Position numbers and translations under genes: made by a program
NCBI GenBank assembly: GCA_030704615.1
Contig: CM060734.1
Coordinates: 62,390,042 to 62,454,041, forward strand
Origin: Takakia lepidozioides
Taxonomy: Eukaryota; Streptophyta; Takakiopsida; Takakiales; Takakiaceae
Reading direction: 5' to 3'
DNA: 64,000 bases
In this document: one piece after another, positions 41,440 through 53,826 of the stretch
Numbering within the stretch: the stretch's first letter is position 1
Layout of the letters: the number at the start of each line of letters is the position of its first letter
The notes under the pieces: model-generated
The model's database searches: none
Told to the model about the DNA's origin: nothing
The model's input: only the letters and a program-made list of their open reading frames with translations

Positions 41440-42960
41440 ACAAGAGCTGCAGCGGCAATGAACGACAAACAGACTAAGAATAAGAAAGCAGAGAAGAGCG
41501 GAAAAGAGAATGGAAGGAAACCAAAGTACAAAGCACAAAGAGGAAAGCTCACCGGGCAACAGGCGACGGTTGTTGCGACGATTCGGTGCACACGCGACTG
41601 TCCTCGCCTTGAAAACCTAACACGCACAAATGACCAATGGGAGGTGGACAGTGCGAAAGAAGTCCAGCGGGAAGTGGACCCTGCATGTGCGGAGTGACGT
41701 GGCGAGATTTCACTGGCGCCTTTTTTTGGCCGCCATCACATTAAATAGTTGCAGACCCCTCACACGTGCTGGCGGTATGCCATTGCACGGACAGTCCAAC
41801 AGACGGGATGAGTGGGACTATCGTGAGTATGCCGTCGTCGCATTCATCAAGTCCAGCAGACTTACTCCTGATGACAAAGACAGCCGAGCAGACCCAGTAC
41901 CCTCCACAACAGGCTCATACCAACGCAAGGACAGACTGACGACTGAGGTTAAGCGGACTGACGAAGAGACTAAGGCGAGTGTGGAGTCTGGTGCGGAGTC
42001 TGATGACGTGCCGCGACGTGACTGGGCCTCCTTACCGCTGTCACTGCATTTATTGCATCCAGCAGGCTTAAACCTAATGACATAATGGCCGAACAGACCC
42101 ACTGCAAACAAACTTGCGCAACCATAGACTCGTATGCCACTGCTCGGACAGTCCAGCAGACGAAAGGTTCAACAGACTGACGAAGAGACTGGCGTAGAGT
42201 AATTTGCGCGACAACAGACTGATTTCTAACTGACTAATATCCCAAAAGACAAAGTATCCCTTAGGCGGCCGGGTGATACGGGAGTAAACCGTAATCCGCG
42301 TCCAGCAGACTTACATATGATAATAATCACGGCTCAACAGACCCAGCGCAAACAGACTTGCGCCACAGTAGACTGACTTTGTGACAGTCCAGCTGACTGA
42401 TATCAGAAGAGACGGACAGAGCAGCAGTCCGACGGCTTAGCAAACTCACGGCAATGCGGATAATTAAAAGGTAGTAGTTAAACGGACTCATATCCGAAGA
42501 GACGGACTTCCAGCTGACCAACGGTTCAACAGACTGACGAGAGAAGAGACTTCGGGGATAAGATGAGAGAAGACACTTCGGAATTCGGCAAGCAATGACG
42601 GCCCAGTAGTCCAGTGAAGAACAAACTCACGCCACACCAGACTTGTATCCTTACAGACCAACAGTCCAGCAGACCAGATTGATATCCCATCAGAACCACG
42701 CTTGGCGTCGCCGTCATGTCGTGGTTGCATTTCATCCGTCCAGCAGACTTGCATATGCCCATACTCATGGCACAACACACTGCTTAGAGAAAGTACGGAC
42801 AAAGACGCAGTCGAAGAGCCTGTTGATCCACGCGCATTTACAGTCGTAAGGACCTCGAACATCCACAAGCAACGTGAATCCACATCTCTCAGGCTACGTC
42901 TCCTTTCCCATTGTCCAGTTTTCAAGGAGACGGTAGTGGTTGAGATGTGATGTTTCAGGA
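41440..42960. other. Non-coding MULE interior with scattered reverse AGTCTGCTGG units
   Basis: Many CAGCAGACT and CAACAGACTG units (minus orientation) and short duplications (for example around 42110-42130 and 42310-42365). This is the 5' flank of the minus-strand gene and likely holds its promoter. I see no gene. Confidence 0.5.
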
Positions 42961-43481
42961 GGTGCATCTGGATGTTTGAGGACCTTCGGACTGGATCCTG
43001 TTCCGTTCACACTCTCCGCAGTTCCCAGACATGTGGTGGCAGAGACGTCCTCCCCTAAACAGTCTCATCGGTGGACATAAATTCTGCAATGTATACACGC
43101 CCCCACGTGCATATGCTTCCGCCGCTATCGTGTTACCAATGGTTTCCTGCTCCATACGAAGGAGCTTGGACTCGGAGACACACCACAAACCGTAAACGCA
43201 TGCAATTTTTCCACATATCGTCCTAAAAAATAAGCACGTCAGCACAAAACGAAGGCGAAAATAATGGAAGCATATGCACGATGGTGGCTGTAGAGCCCCG
43301 CCAGCCCTCTCATGTTCAGGCACACCCTTCATCGTCATTAAAATCGCCATAAACAAGAACAACAGCCGCATGCGTGCAAAGTCACCTCCGCAACATTAGA
43401 CAACAAAGAGCCGCAAGAACGAGACAACAACAACGAGTGGGCGAGTTCGTGGCAAGGTGTTACGATCTTCCATGCCCTAAA
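42961..43481. other. MULE subterminal region without recognised gene
   Basis: A minus-strand frame 42955-43371 is open for 138 residues but matches nothing I know. No repeat units until 43530. Confidence 0.3.
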
Positions 43482-43856
43482 CATGGATGGCGCGGATGGG
43501 TTTCTCAGAATGGACGATCCAGATCCTTCGGCCGGCACGGACTAACAGACTGACAGACTGGGGGGCAGCAGACGGGCACAGCGGACTGTTGGGTGGACTT
43601 GCGGGGACTGGCACAGCGGATTGACGTGCACAACAGACTGGCCGGCAGACTGGCGGTTTGGCGGACTGAGGGGAACCGGACTCACGGGCAGCGGACTGGC
43701 GGGCGGACTGGCCGCGCCGGACTGGGGCCGCGGGCGCGGCAGCAGTGGGCTACGCGCGCAGCGGCGGCGGGCGGGGGGTCCAGGTGTCCGTGCACGGGGC
43801 CCACCGGTCAGCTCGCGCGTGCGCCATAACGTCCCAATTATTGTAAAATGAGAGGC
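43482..43856 (-). repeat. MULE right terminal inverted repeat
   Basis: Reverse complement of 2791-3201; see the left repeat. Confidence 0.9.
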
Positions 43857-43865
43857 TATAACAAC
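43857..43865. repeat. 9-bp target-site duplication, right (TATAACAAC)
   Basis: Identical to 2782-2790. Confidence 0.93.
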
Positions 43866-44741
43866 TAACCGTAAAGGAGGGAAAAATATCCCACCCTAAC
43901 AATTATAAAGGTCATACTTAACGAGGTCCACTAGATGGAAAGTAACATTTACACCTTAATTTAGATTATAATAAGAAAAAAGGTCCGTTTGTCTAGAATT
44001 GGATGTCCTAGCGGCGTGCAATTCTTTTTGAATTGATAAACATTTTGAATGCAAAAGAGTAGTTGAGGTTGTTGTTCAATATAAAGCTGAATAATATGTA
44101 GTGCAGCATTAACTTCTGAAAATAATACTGCGGACTCTTATGGAATTAAAATTTCCTCTTCGTCATGCTCCTCGACTTCTTCCACTGGACCAACCATGTC
44201 CCAAATCTCATCATCTTTTGGTTGAAATGGCTCGTTTAAATCAAACTGAGCCTCAAAATTAAGAAACTCCAAGGCATCCATGGTCGGAGCCTCAACATCA
44301 TGAAGGATGGAAAGCTCAGCGATGATGCAAAAGTCCATCAATTTCATCCAACTCTACATTTGTACTTGATCCGGAAGCATCACCAATCTCCGTTCCGGAG
44401 AGCCCATTCAGGTTCACAGAGGTTGTTGAAAGTAGGAAGACTACATAGTAATAAAATTATTCTAAGTGTTTAGAGCAACAGAAGCAAGTAGGAAGTACTC
44501 TATATTTTTTGAAGCACGTGCATTTCAACCTTTTTGACCTTCCAGCAAAATCTAAGCCTATAGAACTTCCCAGGATTGGAGTTGCATAATGACACCTAAC
44601 AAATAGAGACTATGACTTTCCGTTATTTAACAAATAACACTCTTTGACTCATTCCAGTGTAATATTCTACAGAGTATAAAAAACGTAACAATAAAAGAGA
44701 TATAACAAGAGGGAGGTAACATTTAAAGAGGGTCGACAGTA
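43866..44741 (-). mobile_element. pogo/Tc1-mariner-like relic (right part), split by the MULE
   Basis: The sequence parallels the MITE at 58759-59553 in its order of blocks (TAACAATTA, AAGGTC-x-TACT, GAGGTCC-CTAGATG, GATAAACA-TTTTGAA, GAGGTAACATTT near the end). A minus-strand frame (44138-44347) encodes an acidic tail (GPVEEVEEHDEEEIL) like the C-termini of pogo/CENP-B-type transposases. The right end near 44741 is degenerate. The MULE inserted into its left part; AACATAACATTTACAG before 2782 may be what remains on the other side. Confidence 0.6.
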
Positions 44742-44869
44742 GATGGGTGATTAGCCGTAACTAGCTGGGCAGCTGACTAACTCTTCTCACTTATCATAAT
44801 CGTCGTCAGCGAAGCTATAAACCCCAAACCCTCTTCGTCTCGCTGTGCATTGTGGTTGAAGGATCGGCG

Positions 44870-45736
44870 ATGGCGGGTGTGAGCAGAGGCGTATCGAGGT
44901 CCATACTTTCTTCTACAAAGTCTGCATTTCGCATTTGTAGTAAACCCAGCGAGACTGTATCAGGATCGAGGCGGGGCATGACACCCACGAGCATGCCGCC
45001 ATCGCTGCCAGCTCCCTTTTCTCACAATCGCTCTGCCAAGTCGTTCTTGGAGACCCGGCGGCCTTCTTCCTTTTTCTTCAGGTAGCTATCTAGATCTTTG
45101 AGACTTTCATCTTTTGCGGAGAGAGAGAGATGGCACCGGGTGTATTGAAAAGCTTGGTGGGCAAAGACACTAGAATTTGGTTTTAAAAAGCATAAACGCA
45201 TGCAAAATGAACCAGGAGCCATCAGAGATTGGGCAAGCGTAGGGAGCGAGAGGCTTGTGAGGTGGACGACGGAGGGGGTTAAATGAAGGTGAGCATCCAG
45301 AGGATGTTGGTTGTAGCATTAGGTGAACTGTAGTAATGGACGAACCAATTGCGGCTTTGTCTTAAGAGCAATAGGTACGATTGTCATGTTGCATCGAAGC
45401 ATCCCCTGACTGCTGATGTTTCCCGCTGGGGAATCCTCTGGTTGTTTTTGCATTCTATTCTTCATTTCTATCGTTCTCTTCCACCAGGCGCTGAGGTTGT
45501 ATATTCTAATTGGCAAAATTGGCCCATGGTGCACTGAATTGGCAGACTGTTGGTTTGTTTCCTTGGGGGTGGATCGGTGGAGCTGGGCAAACAGGTTACC
45601 GGGTGAGGTGGCATGTACACTGTCCTTGCTGCCATTGCACAGTGCTACCGCTGCTTCACGTATGGTGCCTCAGCTCAGCACCACAGCTGGCACCCTGCTC
45701 CAGGGTACGCTCACCCACATGTCTCCTGATCGGTAG
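44870..45736 (+). CDS. NFD6-like: NFD6-like small mitochondrial/plastid protein
   Basis: Two exons: 44870-45081 and 45595-45736, with GT donor (AG/GTAGCT) and AG acceptor (AAACAG/G); together 117 residues. The N-terminus (MAGVSRGVSRSILSSTKSAF) is Ser/Arg-rich and free of acidic residues, as in organelle targeting peptides. The conserved core after the splice is LPGEVACTLSLLPLHSATAA, close to the LGCVQSLLPLHSA motif of the NUCLEAR FUSION DEFECTIVE 6 family, a plant protein needed for polar nuclear fusion. The splice restores RLP across the junction, which supports the model. The family often has alternative 3' exons, so the C-terminus may vary. Confidence 0.75.
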
Positions 45737-48700
45737 TGTGCGTTGCTAATCTCCCTCTTTTCTCCCACTCTTTTGATTGGTAGCTTCTTTCCTTGCAGGA
45801 TCCATAGTTGCCTTCTGCACTATAAGACAATCATGATTTTACCTTTATTCATGAATTGGTATGTCTGGACCATTTGCTGCAAATGGTCACAGTTATCATT
45901 GTTACCCCTCTTGGTCGTCTTCCAAGGCATGTCTGGTGCCCTTCCCTCCTTTCTTCTCCTCCCCTCTTCATCTCTTTGTGTTTGCATTGACTACATTTGG
46001 TCTTGCCGTTCTGTCTCCACAGCGAGGAAGTCAAGACATCTCTCTCCCCCAATACCGTTTGGCTGTCTGGCTGCTTAACTTTCGCATGCTTGCTCTTAAG
46101 GCCCCTTCACATTGATCAGGAGTTGTCACTCTGACAGGCAATTTTGTGTACGACCTTAAAATAATGAGAACTTGTGCCTCTATGTTCTCATCACCTAGGA
46201 AGTGCCATCTCTGTCCTACCGCAGAGTTCACAAATCCTGCATGGCAATCCCTAGTGAATGTGTAGAGGCCCCAATGCCTTCCTTTCTCTTTTCCTAGAGC
46301 ATGAGCTCAGACATCATGTCTCACAATCCCCTGTAATGGGATATGTGTGTTTCTTTGTTATCGTGTCAGGAGTGTGAATTGTGCTCTTGAGACCTTGTAA
46401 GGTTTCTTTCTGGCTATAGGTGTATGTCCATATATGTTGCATCAATGATTCTCTCAAGCAACAGGTTTTTCCGTTTGATGTAATTTGATCACTCAATGTA
46501 CAGATCGCAGAGATTAGCACATTAGGGACTGCTGTCAGCCCAGGGTTATAGCTCTATGTGAGTTGCGGTCTTTGGCAATGCCTGATTAGCTTATGGGCCT
46601 AATCAGTCTGGCATTGCTATGGCTCATTGGTTGAAGACTACTCATACAGACAGAAAATCTGGATGAACTCTGACTGGCCATCATGTGAGCTCAAAATTTA
46701 CTGGGCTCTCGCATTGATATACTTTCGGTGAGTCTGTAGACCTGTTGCATTCCCATCGAGTCAACCGTTAGAATATGAAGATTCTTTGGATGGAGTAAAA
46801 TGTTCCTTGCATCCTTGCATATTCCACATAATATGCACTGATGGTTTTCAACAAGTTTGAGTCATCCAGTGCTTGTGAACCTTTCTATAGGCTGCTTACT
46901 GGAGATAAAGCCCTTGAAGGTTTGTGAAGGTGAAGTGGGATTTAAGCAACTATAAGTTAGACTTCCTTGGCCTTCAGTATATTGGTTGTGGCAGGGCATC
47001 TCACAATTGGATCGACCAACAATTTGTGGTTTCGGACATTGTACTCAGAAGTTTACAATTTGTAATCTTCTGAAAATCAGCCACATCTCTGTTGTCCCTC
47101 CTCCTTTACAATAAGGACAAAAAGCTAAAGTATCTCCCATCGAAGTGGAATTGTGTTGGGCATGAAGAATCAGGACACCACTAACAAAGATCTTGTGCAT
47201 CTGTTAATTTGGAATCTTGGGTCTGTTCTTACTCTAAACCCTGTCAGTGTTACCCTTGAAAGTAACCCAGTTGGAAAAGTGGAAGTTTGAAGCTCACCAG
47301 CAGCGTGGGCTGATGGGTATGCATGAATCAGATGATGAAGACGGCACATAGCGCATGTGCGGGCATCCGTTTAAATGGGTACATGGGTATGCTGTCCCAT
47401 CATGGCACATCATATACCACATAACATTATTTAGATCATATCATTACACATGTCACAAGGCATGGCTGGTAATGCCCATGTATTTTTTGATGTTGTTTAG
47501 ATGACCGTGATGGCACGTGATGGACGCATCGATAAGTTTCAGCCTGGGACACACTGATCCTGGAGGCTGCTTTGAACCTGTGAGGGTTGTTCCCATGTAG
47601 GTCCAGATTTTCACTACCATTTTCCATCTAGGATTAAATTAATGTAACTTGAAATTTTTGAGATCTCCTGACACTTGGTATATTCCATTTACAAGTGGGC
47701 TGTCTCATGAGGGTGGTTGGTATCATCTCTTACTCTGTATTATGTCTTCCTTGTCTGCGATTGAGTTGGTGAGTTTGCATCCACGTGTGGTGCTATTCTT
47801 TTTGATGAGCATGGGATGGAGAAGCAAATGTGTAGATGCTGTGGTAGAGAAGTAAAATGGCTGTTCTTGGTTCCTCTCAGGAATGTGGATTATTGACGAT
47901 AGTTGAGGGTGGTACGACTTCTTGGAACCTTGAAGACTGCCAGGAAGATGGAGGACAGACCTGCTCTTACCTTTTTTGCACATGCAAGATTTGCGAGGGT
48001 TGTGATTTGATTGTTTACATATGGTTTGCAGCTCATTTGGGCTCGTTGAAGCCGAGGTGATGGACGCAATCTGCTACCATCTGCTACAAGTACTGTTAGC
48101 TTTACCAGCCATTTTACTTTGTTTGAAAGAGTGGCTGAGTAGGGGAGGGGAGTTGATGATAGAAAGTTTATGGAAGTAGTTTTGTCCCGTGCTAGTGAAT
48201 TCCTTGGATATACACCTATTTATCAAAAAAATTGAACCCCGTGGGTTCTGGAGTTTCATCATCAATTTAAATCCATCTTCTATTAGGAGTCAAATTGCTG
48301 AGCTGTTGTGGATAGTCACTGATGGTCAGGCTTTTATATGTAGTTTATATAGATCATGGCTTATTGTAGTGACCAGGGAACTGATATGCGAGTGCTTCAA
48401 GGGTTCTCACATCAGAACATGCTCAGGAAGACCCATTCAGTAAGAAAATGAGTGTTGAAATACAGGTTTTTGTGAATTTCTGTCAGCAGCTAGAGTCACT
48501 TGCCTTACACTCGCAAATAAAATGCGGTCTGGGAAGCTTGGTTGAGTGTTGTGGACAAAGTTTGAACAACATCAATTGCGCTTAACCTTTTTCAACTCTG
48601 CCCAAGGTAGCTCTGACAGGTCTTGGGGACCAGGGTCTTCCCATAGGAGTGTCAAATCTCTGAACCAATTGTGTTCTCTAATTGGCTCCAGCTTTCAAGC

Positions 48701-49190
48701 CTCAGTTCATAACTGCTTGAAGTTGAAACAAAAGGAGCCAGTGGGTTTCCCTTCAATGCAGCCAGCAGGAGCAGGTTGGTTCCCAAAAAAGTGCGACTTG
48801 GACCAGAATCGCAGGCTTCTGTTGCGAGCCCTTCCCACTCAAAGTGCTACATGCTTCCATGGTCATTTGCATACTAGATAGTAGCAGCATGAGTCTGTAG
48901 TAACATTTCTGGTGATCTTGCACCTGCATGCCATGTACTTGAGCCTTGTTAGGGGGCATGGGGGCTCTTTGAAATGCTCAAAAGGACCTCTTCTGGAGCA
49001 TGTTGTGAACTGGTGTAGAAAGCAAAAAATCTGGACTGGTGTAATACGTTCATGAGCACATGACCAGCTTGCAAAGAGAGAAACAAGCCTCAAACGACGA
49101 TGGGCTCTCTTGCTTTGGCAAAACATAAGAGGAAGGTAACAGTAGCGAGCATGACTGAGCACAATTACACCAATTGGAGCCTTGACATGG
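45737..49190. other. 3.4 kb without a recognised gene
   Basis: 3' flank and possible 3' UTR introns of the NFD6-like gene, then AT-rich sequence with only short frames on both strands (for example 47649-47855 and 48546-48881). No transposon ends or domains recognised. Confidence 0.4.
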
Positions 49191-49737
49191 TGTAAGGTAC
49201 TTGGACCATATTTTCTCGGTTGACTAGAACACGATGTGTGTCTCTCTCCAAGAGAGCCAGAGTGTCCTTGGCCACATGAGGGGTAGTTCCTGTGTCAAGA
49301 AGCAGATCCATAAGGTCACACATTCTTTGACCCATTTCCCCATTTCAACCCAGAAATGGCACCAAAAACCCCATCTTGTACAGAAGATGCATGCTTCAAT
49401 TCGGTGGTGTTTGAAAACTTTTGGCTGCATGAGCTCCACTTTGACTAAATAGAAAGCAGTGAGCATTTAAGGTGGGTTGACAGTGTACCTTCTTGTGATG
49501 GAAGATCCCATTCTTTGTTAGGCACCACAGCAAAATTTACAGGGCACTTTGCCAATCGAACTGGGGATCCAATAATGAAAGGTGGCAGTGAACGTCCATC
49601 ACGTCCATGGCCTATACTACATGGTTGTACAGCTTGACTGACACAAAGACATTGTAATAGTATGACATGCCACATAGAACTCCACAATATTACACTGCAG
49701 TTGGGCCATCAAGTCAAGCCCAATGTTCCATAGGACA
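49191..49737 (-). pseudogene. Possible aspartic-protease relic next to the IQD gene
   Basis: On the minus strand a short frame reads DLMDLLLDTGTTPHVAKDTL; LDTGTT resembles the active site of retropepsin-like proteases, and nearby DVLWNIGLDLMAQLQ is a possible C-terminal protease loop, but in the wrong order and in another frame. Weak; may be chance. Confidence 0.2.
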
Positions 49738-51525
49738 TCAAGGTCGCCAAAGAGTCTTGCGCACTGAAGCAGCAGTAGAACCGATGGAGTTGTCAGAGAG
49801 AGCAACTGACATTTCGCTCTGGCACAGAGCTGATGTCTTATTGAAGTTTGAGGTCGGGAGCTTGTGCTGAGTAGTACCACCTTTGCCAGCTCCATGTTGA
49901 GAATACACTTTAGGACCTACAAAATGTGAGGTTATCTTATACCTGGAGAGCACTGGAACAGGTCCAGCACAGCTTCCAACACTCTCTTCATCATCTTTGG
50001 CAGACTCATGGCAGAAGTTTAGACGCCTCGCAGCAAATAACCGAGAGTAATTGAAGGAGGCTACACTTGTTGGAGAAATTGAGCTTTCAGGTGTGGTAGA
50101 ATCGGTTGCATTGTTTATCTGTTCACTGCGGTCATTGCGAGGAACGTTCCCTGGGCAGCCGAGCGGGACAGCTAGACTCAAGATATTGCCCAGAGGTGTA
50201 GCAGCTGGGGTCACAGTCTTTTGAAGTGGAGAGGGCCCATTAGTGAGCCGAGGCCCAAGCATCCCTGCTTCATGTTGTTGCCGCAAGGATAAAGGCCATA
50301 GATCAGAGCTTTGCCACCCAATGTCTATCTCACAACTGCCAATCTCTGTAGTGCACATCCCGACTGTACTCTCTACAGACAAACTCTCGGATTCCAGATG
50401 CCTGGGATTTGAATCATTGTCGAAGATGCGATTGTCCCGGGTCCCGTGTGCTCCCATTCGAGCGGCGCGCTCCAGCCAGCTCCTAACCCAGCTCGGTTTG
50501 TCAGGCAGCTTGTCATCAGTCAACCATTCCGGACCTCTCTTCTGCGGCTTGGATTCAGACTTGAAGCGCTGAAGAGAGAGTGCGTACTCCATCGCCCTTT
50601 CTCTCTTCAGGGTTGCTTCCTGCTTCTTTCGAAGAATGGCTTGGCAATCTTGAGCTGTGCGCATGCTGCCGTTCCAGCCTTTGGACACTGCAGGTGGGGT
50701 GCTTTTCCTGGGTTGTGTATCTGTTCGGGACATCCGCGTACTCACTGCTGTGGCCTCATCCAGCTCTTTTTCCAGCCTTCCAATGAGGCCACTTTGAGAG
50801 GGAATTGTGTTGATCTCAAGACGTCCTTGATATCTGCGAAAAGCCCCTTGGATCTTGCTCGCTGCCCAGTTCTCACTTCTATCGTTACTTAAAGTAGCAG
50901 CTACAGATTTACTATCACACGGCACTGCCGCAGACTGAACTAAGCTCGGAAAAGCTGTTGCTTCTATTTCTTCCATCTCAATTTCTGCCTTTGGTTGTTC
51001 ACCTTCTCTAGATTCTGGAGAACACTTTGGGTCCAGCACTCTTGTTGCAATAAGAGGACCGCTGTGCACCATGAGTTTAGGAGGTGTGTCATTTGAGGCA
51101 ATCGCAACGACCTTTCTACACGTTGCGAGCTTCGGAAGAGGCCCTGATCTATAAACATGCTTAAATCCTGAAGAAATCTTACTGGGAAGGGGCCCTGATC
51201 TAACATACTGTAATCTTGAGGGATTATTCGGTGAGGCACTAGCTAGTGAGCCATCTGCAGTGCGTGGTTTGACGGATAGCTTATTCAGCTCTTCTGCGCA
51301 TCCTCTACTGGTGGGGGCTACAAATTTATTAGTGGGCTTACCGATACTCGATGTAAACTGGGGGTCGTTGACCACATCAGAGATCGGGAGCTCGCCATCA
51401 GCATTGGTGACCTCTATCTCTTCATCCACCTGCTCGTCCTCCACAGGCAACCTCCCATAAGTGCAGCATCCCTGCAGCTGCTTCTTGACAGCCGATGCAG
51501 CCCACCTGGTATTCTTCCTCATCAT
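49738..51525 (-). CDS. IQD-type calmodulin-binding protein (IQ67-domain family)
   Basis: Uninterrupted 595-residue frame. The N-terminus MRKNTRWAASAVKKQL is like the start of IQD proteins; an IQ motif (AASKIQGAFRRYQGR) lies at about residue 225; then GWNGSMRTAQDCQAILRKKQ and EATLKRERAMEYALSLQ, the IQD signature after the IQ67 domain, and WVRSWLERAARMG. The second and third IQ motifs of a canonical IQ67 domain are not obvious. RSGPLP repeats occur at about residues 108-130. IQDs bind calmodulin and link calcium signals to microtubules and the nucleus. Lack of introns in such a long frame is unusual for this normally intron-containing family; the start codon at 51525 is preceded by another ATG-free stretch. 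Confidence 0.82.
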   Translation of the reverse strand: MMRKNTRWAASAVKKQLQGCCTYGRLPVEDEQVDEEIEVTNADGELPISDVVNDPQFTSSIGKPTNKFVAPTSRGCAEELNKLSVKPRTADGSLASASPNNPSRLQYVRSGPLPSKISSGFKHVYRSGPLPKLATCRKVVAIASNDTPPKLMVHSGPLIATRVLDPKCSPESREGEQPKAEIEMEEIEATAFPSLVQSAAVPCDSKSVAATLSNDRSENWAASKIQGAFRRYQGRLEINTIPSQSGLIGRLEKELDEATAVSTRMSRTDTQPRKSTPPAVSKGWNGSMRTAQDCQAILRKKQEATLKRERAMEYALSLQRFKSESKPQKRGPEWLTDDKLPDKPSWVRSWLERAARMGAHGTRDNRIFDNDSNPRHLESESLSVESTVGMCTTEIGSCEIDIGWQSSDLWPLSLRQQHEAGMLGPRLTNGPSPLQKTVTPAATPLGNILSLAVPLGCPGNVPRNDRSEQINNATDSTTPESSISPTSVASFNYSRLFAARRLNFCHESAKDDEESVGSCAGPVPVLSRYKITSHFVGPKVYSQHGAGKGGTTQHKLPTSNFNKTSALCQSEMSVALSDNSIGSTAASVRKTLWRP

Positions 51526-51884
51526 CGATGTCGCTACCTCTTACTCTTGAAACACAAAGCTTTAAACCCAAGATTTACTCCGGAGCGAGAGGTGGCGATG
51601 GCACACATCACCACCACAATGAAGAACTTCACGGGGGAGAGATAGTACAACACCGAAAGGAGGTCTTATCCTCTGCTCTCACTCAAGGCAATGTGGCACT
51701 ATACGGAGTAGGAAAAAAGACACGCCATGGCAGCTCTCGAAGGCAGAAAACACCACTCCGCTCGTTAAAGGAAAAGGTTGTGGAGGTCGGGAGAGAGAGA
51801 GAGAGACAGTTGCCAGTGAGAGTTAAAGACACACAGTACCGTCCCAGGTACAGGAGATAAAGTGTAAGAAATCCACAAGAGTAC

Positions 51885-51920
<36 letters not shown>

Positions 51921-52319
51921 AGCTAGACATGTGCGGGGCCACCACCCTCTGTCTGTCTGTGTCTGTCTGTGCTTGCTGCCTGCTTCCCGGTTCCCAGTGG
52001 CCCAGTTATTGCTTATTACCGGTCATCCACCTTTCTCACACACACCACGATGCACGAATGAAATGGTGCACATGTCATCCAAAAAGTATCATTCCTTATT
52101 ACATAGGTCTGCATCAAATGTCCCCTTGACTTGGTCCCCACTTGGGCACATGCTCTTTATTATTTTTTGGGTTCCCACTGGATATGAATGTTTTTGTCAA
52201 TTTGTTATCAGGTTATATATATATTGGAATTTATACATGATTTAGTAGGTTGGTTTAGATCTTTACTGTAGGTTAGAGAAAACAGCCATGTGACTCCATT
52301 GCCAACATTACTATTCCAC
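51526..52319 (-). promoter_or_regulatory. Upstream region of the IQD gene with GA microsatellite
   Basis: On the coding strand it is CT-rich, typical of plant 5' UTRs. It contains a perfect (GA)16 run at 51887-51919 and a shorter one near 51791-51806; GAGA tracts often lie near plant promoters. A TATATATATTGG at about 52213-52225 lies on the plus strand. Confidence 0.4.
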
Positions 52320-52393
52320 ACACCACAGGGTAGCAGGATTGAACCCGGAATCACCTGGCTGGCAATCAGTGCTCTATCCAACTGACTGGTGGT
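52320..52393 (-). repeat. tRNA-like sequence (tRNA-Gly(GCC)-like pseudogene or SINE head)
   Basis: On the minus strand there are a D-arm/box A (CAGTTGGATAGAGCAC), an anticodon loop TTGCCAG (anticodon GCC) and a box B (GGGTTCAATCC). The acceptor arms (ACCAC and GTGGT) can pair, but the anticodon stem is imperfect and there is no CCA, so it is not a working tRNA. Some plant SINEs start with such a head. Confidence 0.45.
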
Positions 52394-53822
52394 TAATTGA
52401 ATACCTAGCAATCTACGGAATGCTCCCATCATTCATATTCATGCTTTTGGTTTATTTATATTAAAAGAAAAGGCCAGAAACTGACAGGGAGGACAATCAT
52501 ATTAGCAAAAATAGAGTGGTGGCATTTGGAGGCAATGCACAGTTGTAAAGCGGAGTGAGTGGATGGGGTAGGCTGGTAAGCATGACATACAGCCTCCCCA
52601 TAAATGCACCGTAAAATCATTATCCCATAACCATTGCGCGGAACGGGAGCAGCCACTGCATATATATAGACACACACACAAGGCGAGGGTGTATGCGCAG
52701 CTGGGTTGGGAGCGCGAGCGCTGAGTGTGTGGGGAGGAGGGAGGATTCCGCGGGCCTGCAACAATTCACTTAGTACTTAGGTATGTATTGCTCACAGTCT
52801 ACGATTTGTGGATGCGGACAGGCTTATTAGCCGAGAGATTATTTGTGGATGCGGACAGTGTATGTAGTATGTAGTGATAGTACAGGCTGGGAAGCATGTG
52901 GGTACATAGTACAGGAGCAGTAATGAAAGGATGGAAGGATGTGATGGATGCCTGCCATGATTTTCTGCAACGGGGGCTCCGGTTACCAGAGCAGCTGGCC
53001 ATCAAGTCCGAGTGCAGCTCGGAGCCGCCCTTTAAGTTACTTGGGGGCTCATCAAAGGAAGGCGCCGTTCTCGAGGACCTGAACAAACAACCCGACTTGT
53101 CTCCAATCATTTGTTTTTTTGGGGGCCCCCTTAATCATTCTGAAGAAGTCAGTTCTCTGTACCCACAGTGGGCTGTACTGTGTTATGCAGATGCCCCAGA
53201 GCGACGTAGCTATTCCAGGAGAGGGAAATTTACGAGGGGGATTTTCTAGCAGTGCGTTACATATGAATCAATGGATTTTATGTTTATTTACAATGTGTGC
53301 CAGCCACTCCAACATACTACGGAATTGGGTGCGTTCTCTTCTTCCTCTCTCTCGGACAAATTTCTATCTGGAGAATATCATTCTTCCCACTACTTCAACC
53401 TTGGGGCTCCAGCAAATCATCGTTTTTGGACTGTAAGTACATGATCGCTTCATCATATCTCTTGTCAACAAACTATCGTTTTTGTGAAATGATGGTTTGA
53501 AGTGGTTATGAAATTCCACACTCTGTGCTTGCCAACCTTGTCCAAGCCTCTGCATGATTGAAAATCAACACGGAAACTGGAACCTCGCACTTCCTACACA
53601 CATCTTTGACCAGTCTGGCCGGGTACCAGTTCTAATATATATATATGTATATACACACACACATACACGAGTAGAGCACGCTGTGGGATCCGACCTAGAT
53701 GGAGGACCGGCCGGTTATAAAGATCCGGGAAAAAGATTAAATATCTGGCGTAGTAGCCGTCAACATCCTGCTGATTCCCCCCAATACCAGTCCCAAAATC
53801 AATATTATAGACCCACCATTGT
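52394..53822. other. Intergenic, no gene recognised
   Basis: Overlapping short frames (for example 52896-53249, 117 residues) lack recognisable motifs. A (TA)n/(CA)n microsatellite is at 53635-53668. Near 53621 the sequence CAGTCTGGCCGGGTACC resembles the end of the hAT element at 54674 and might be a hAT relic. Confidence 0.35.
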
Positions 53823-53826
53823 TTAA

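Noticed and set aside
42955-43371. 138-residue minus-strand frame as a gene
   Set aside because: No motif, no codon pattern I can defend, and stop-free length is within chance in this GC range.
52320-52393. Functional tRNA-Gly
   Set aside because: Poor anticodon stem and imperfect arms; more like a tRNA-derived pseudogene or SINE head.
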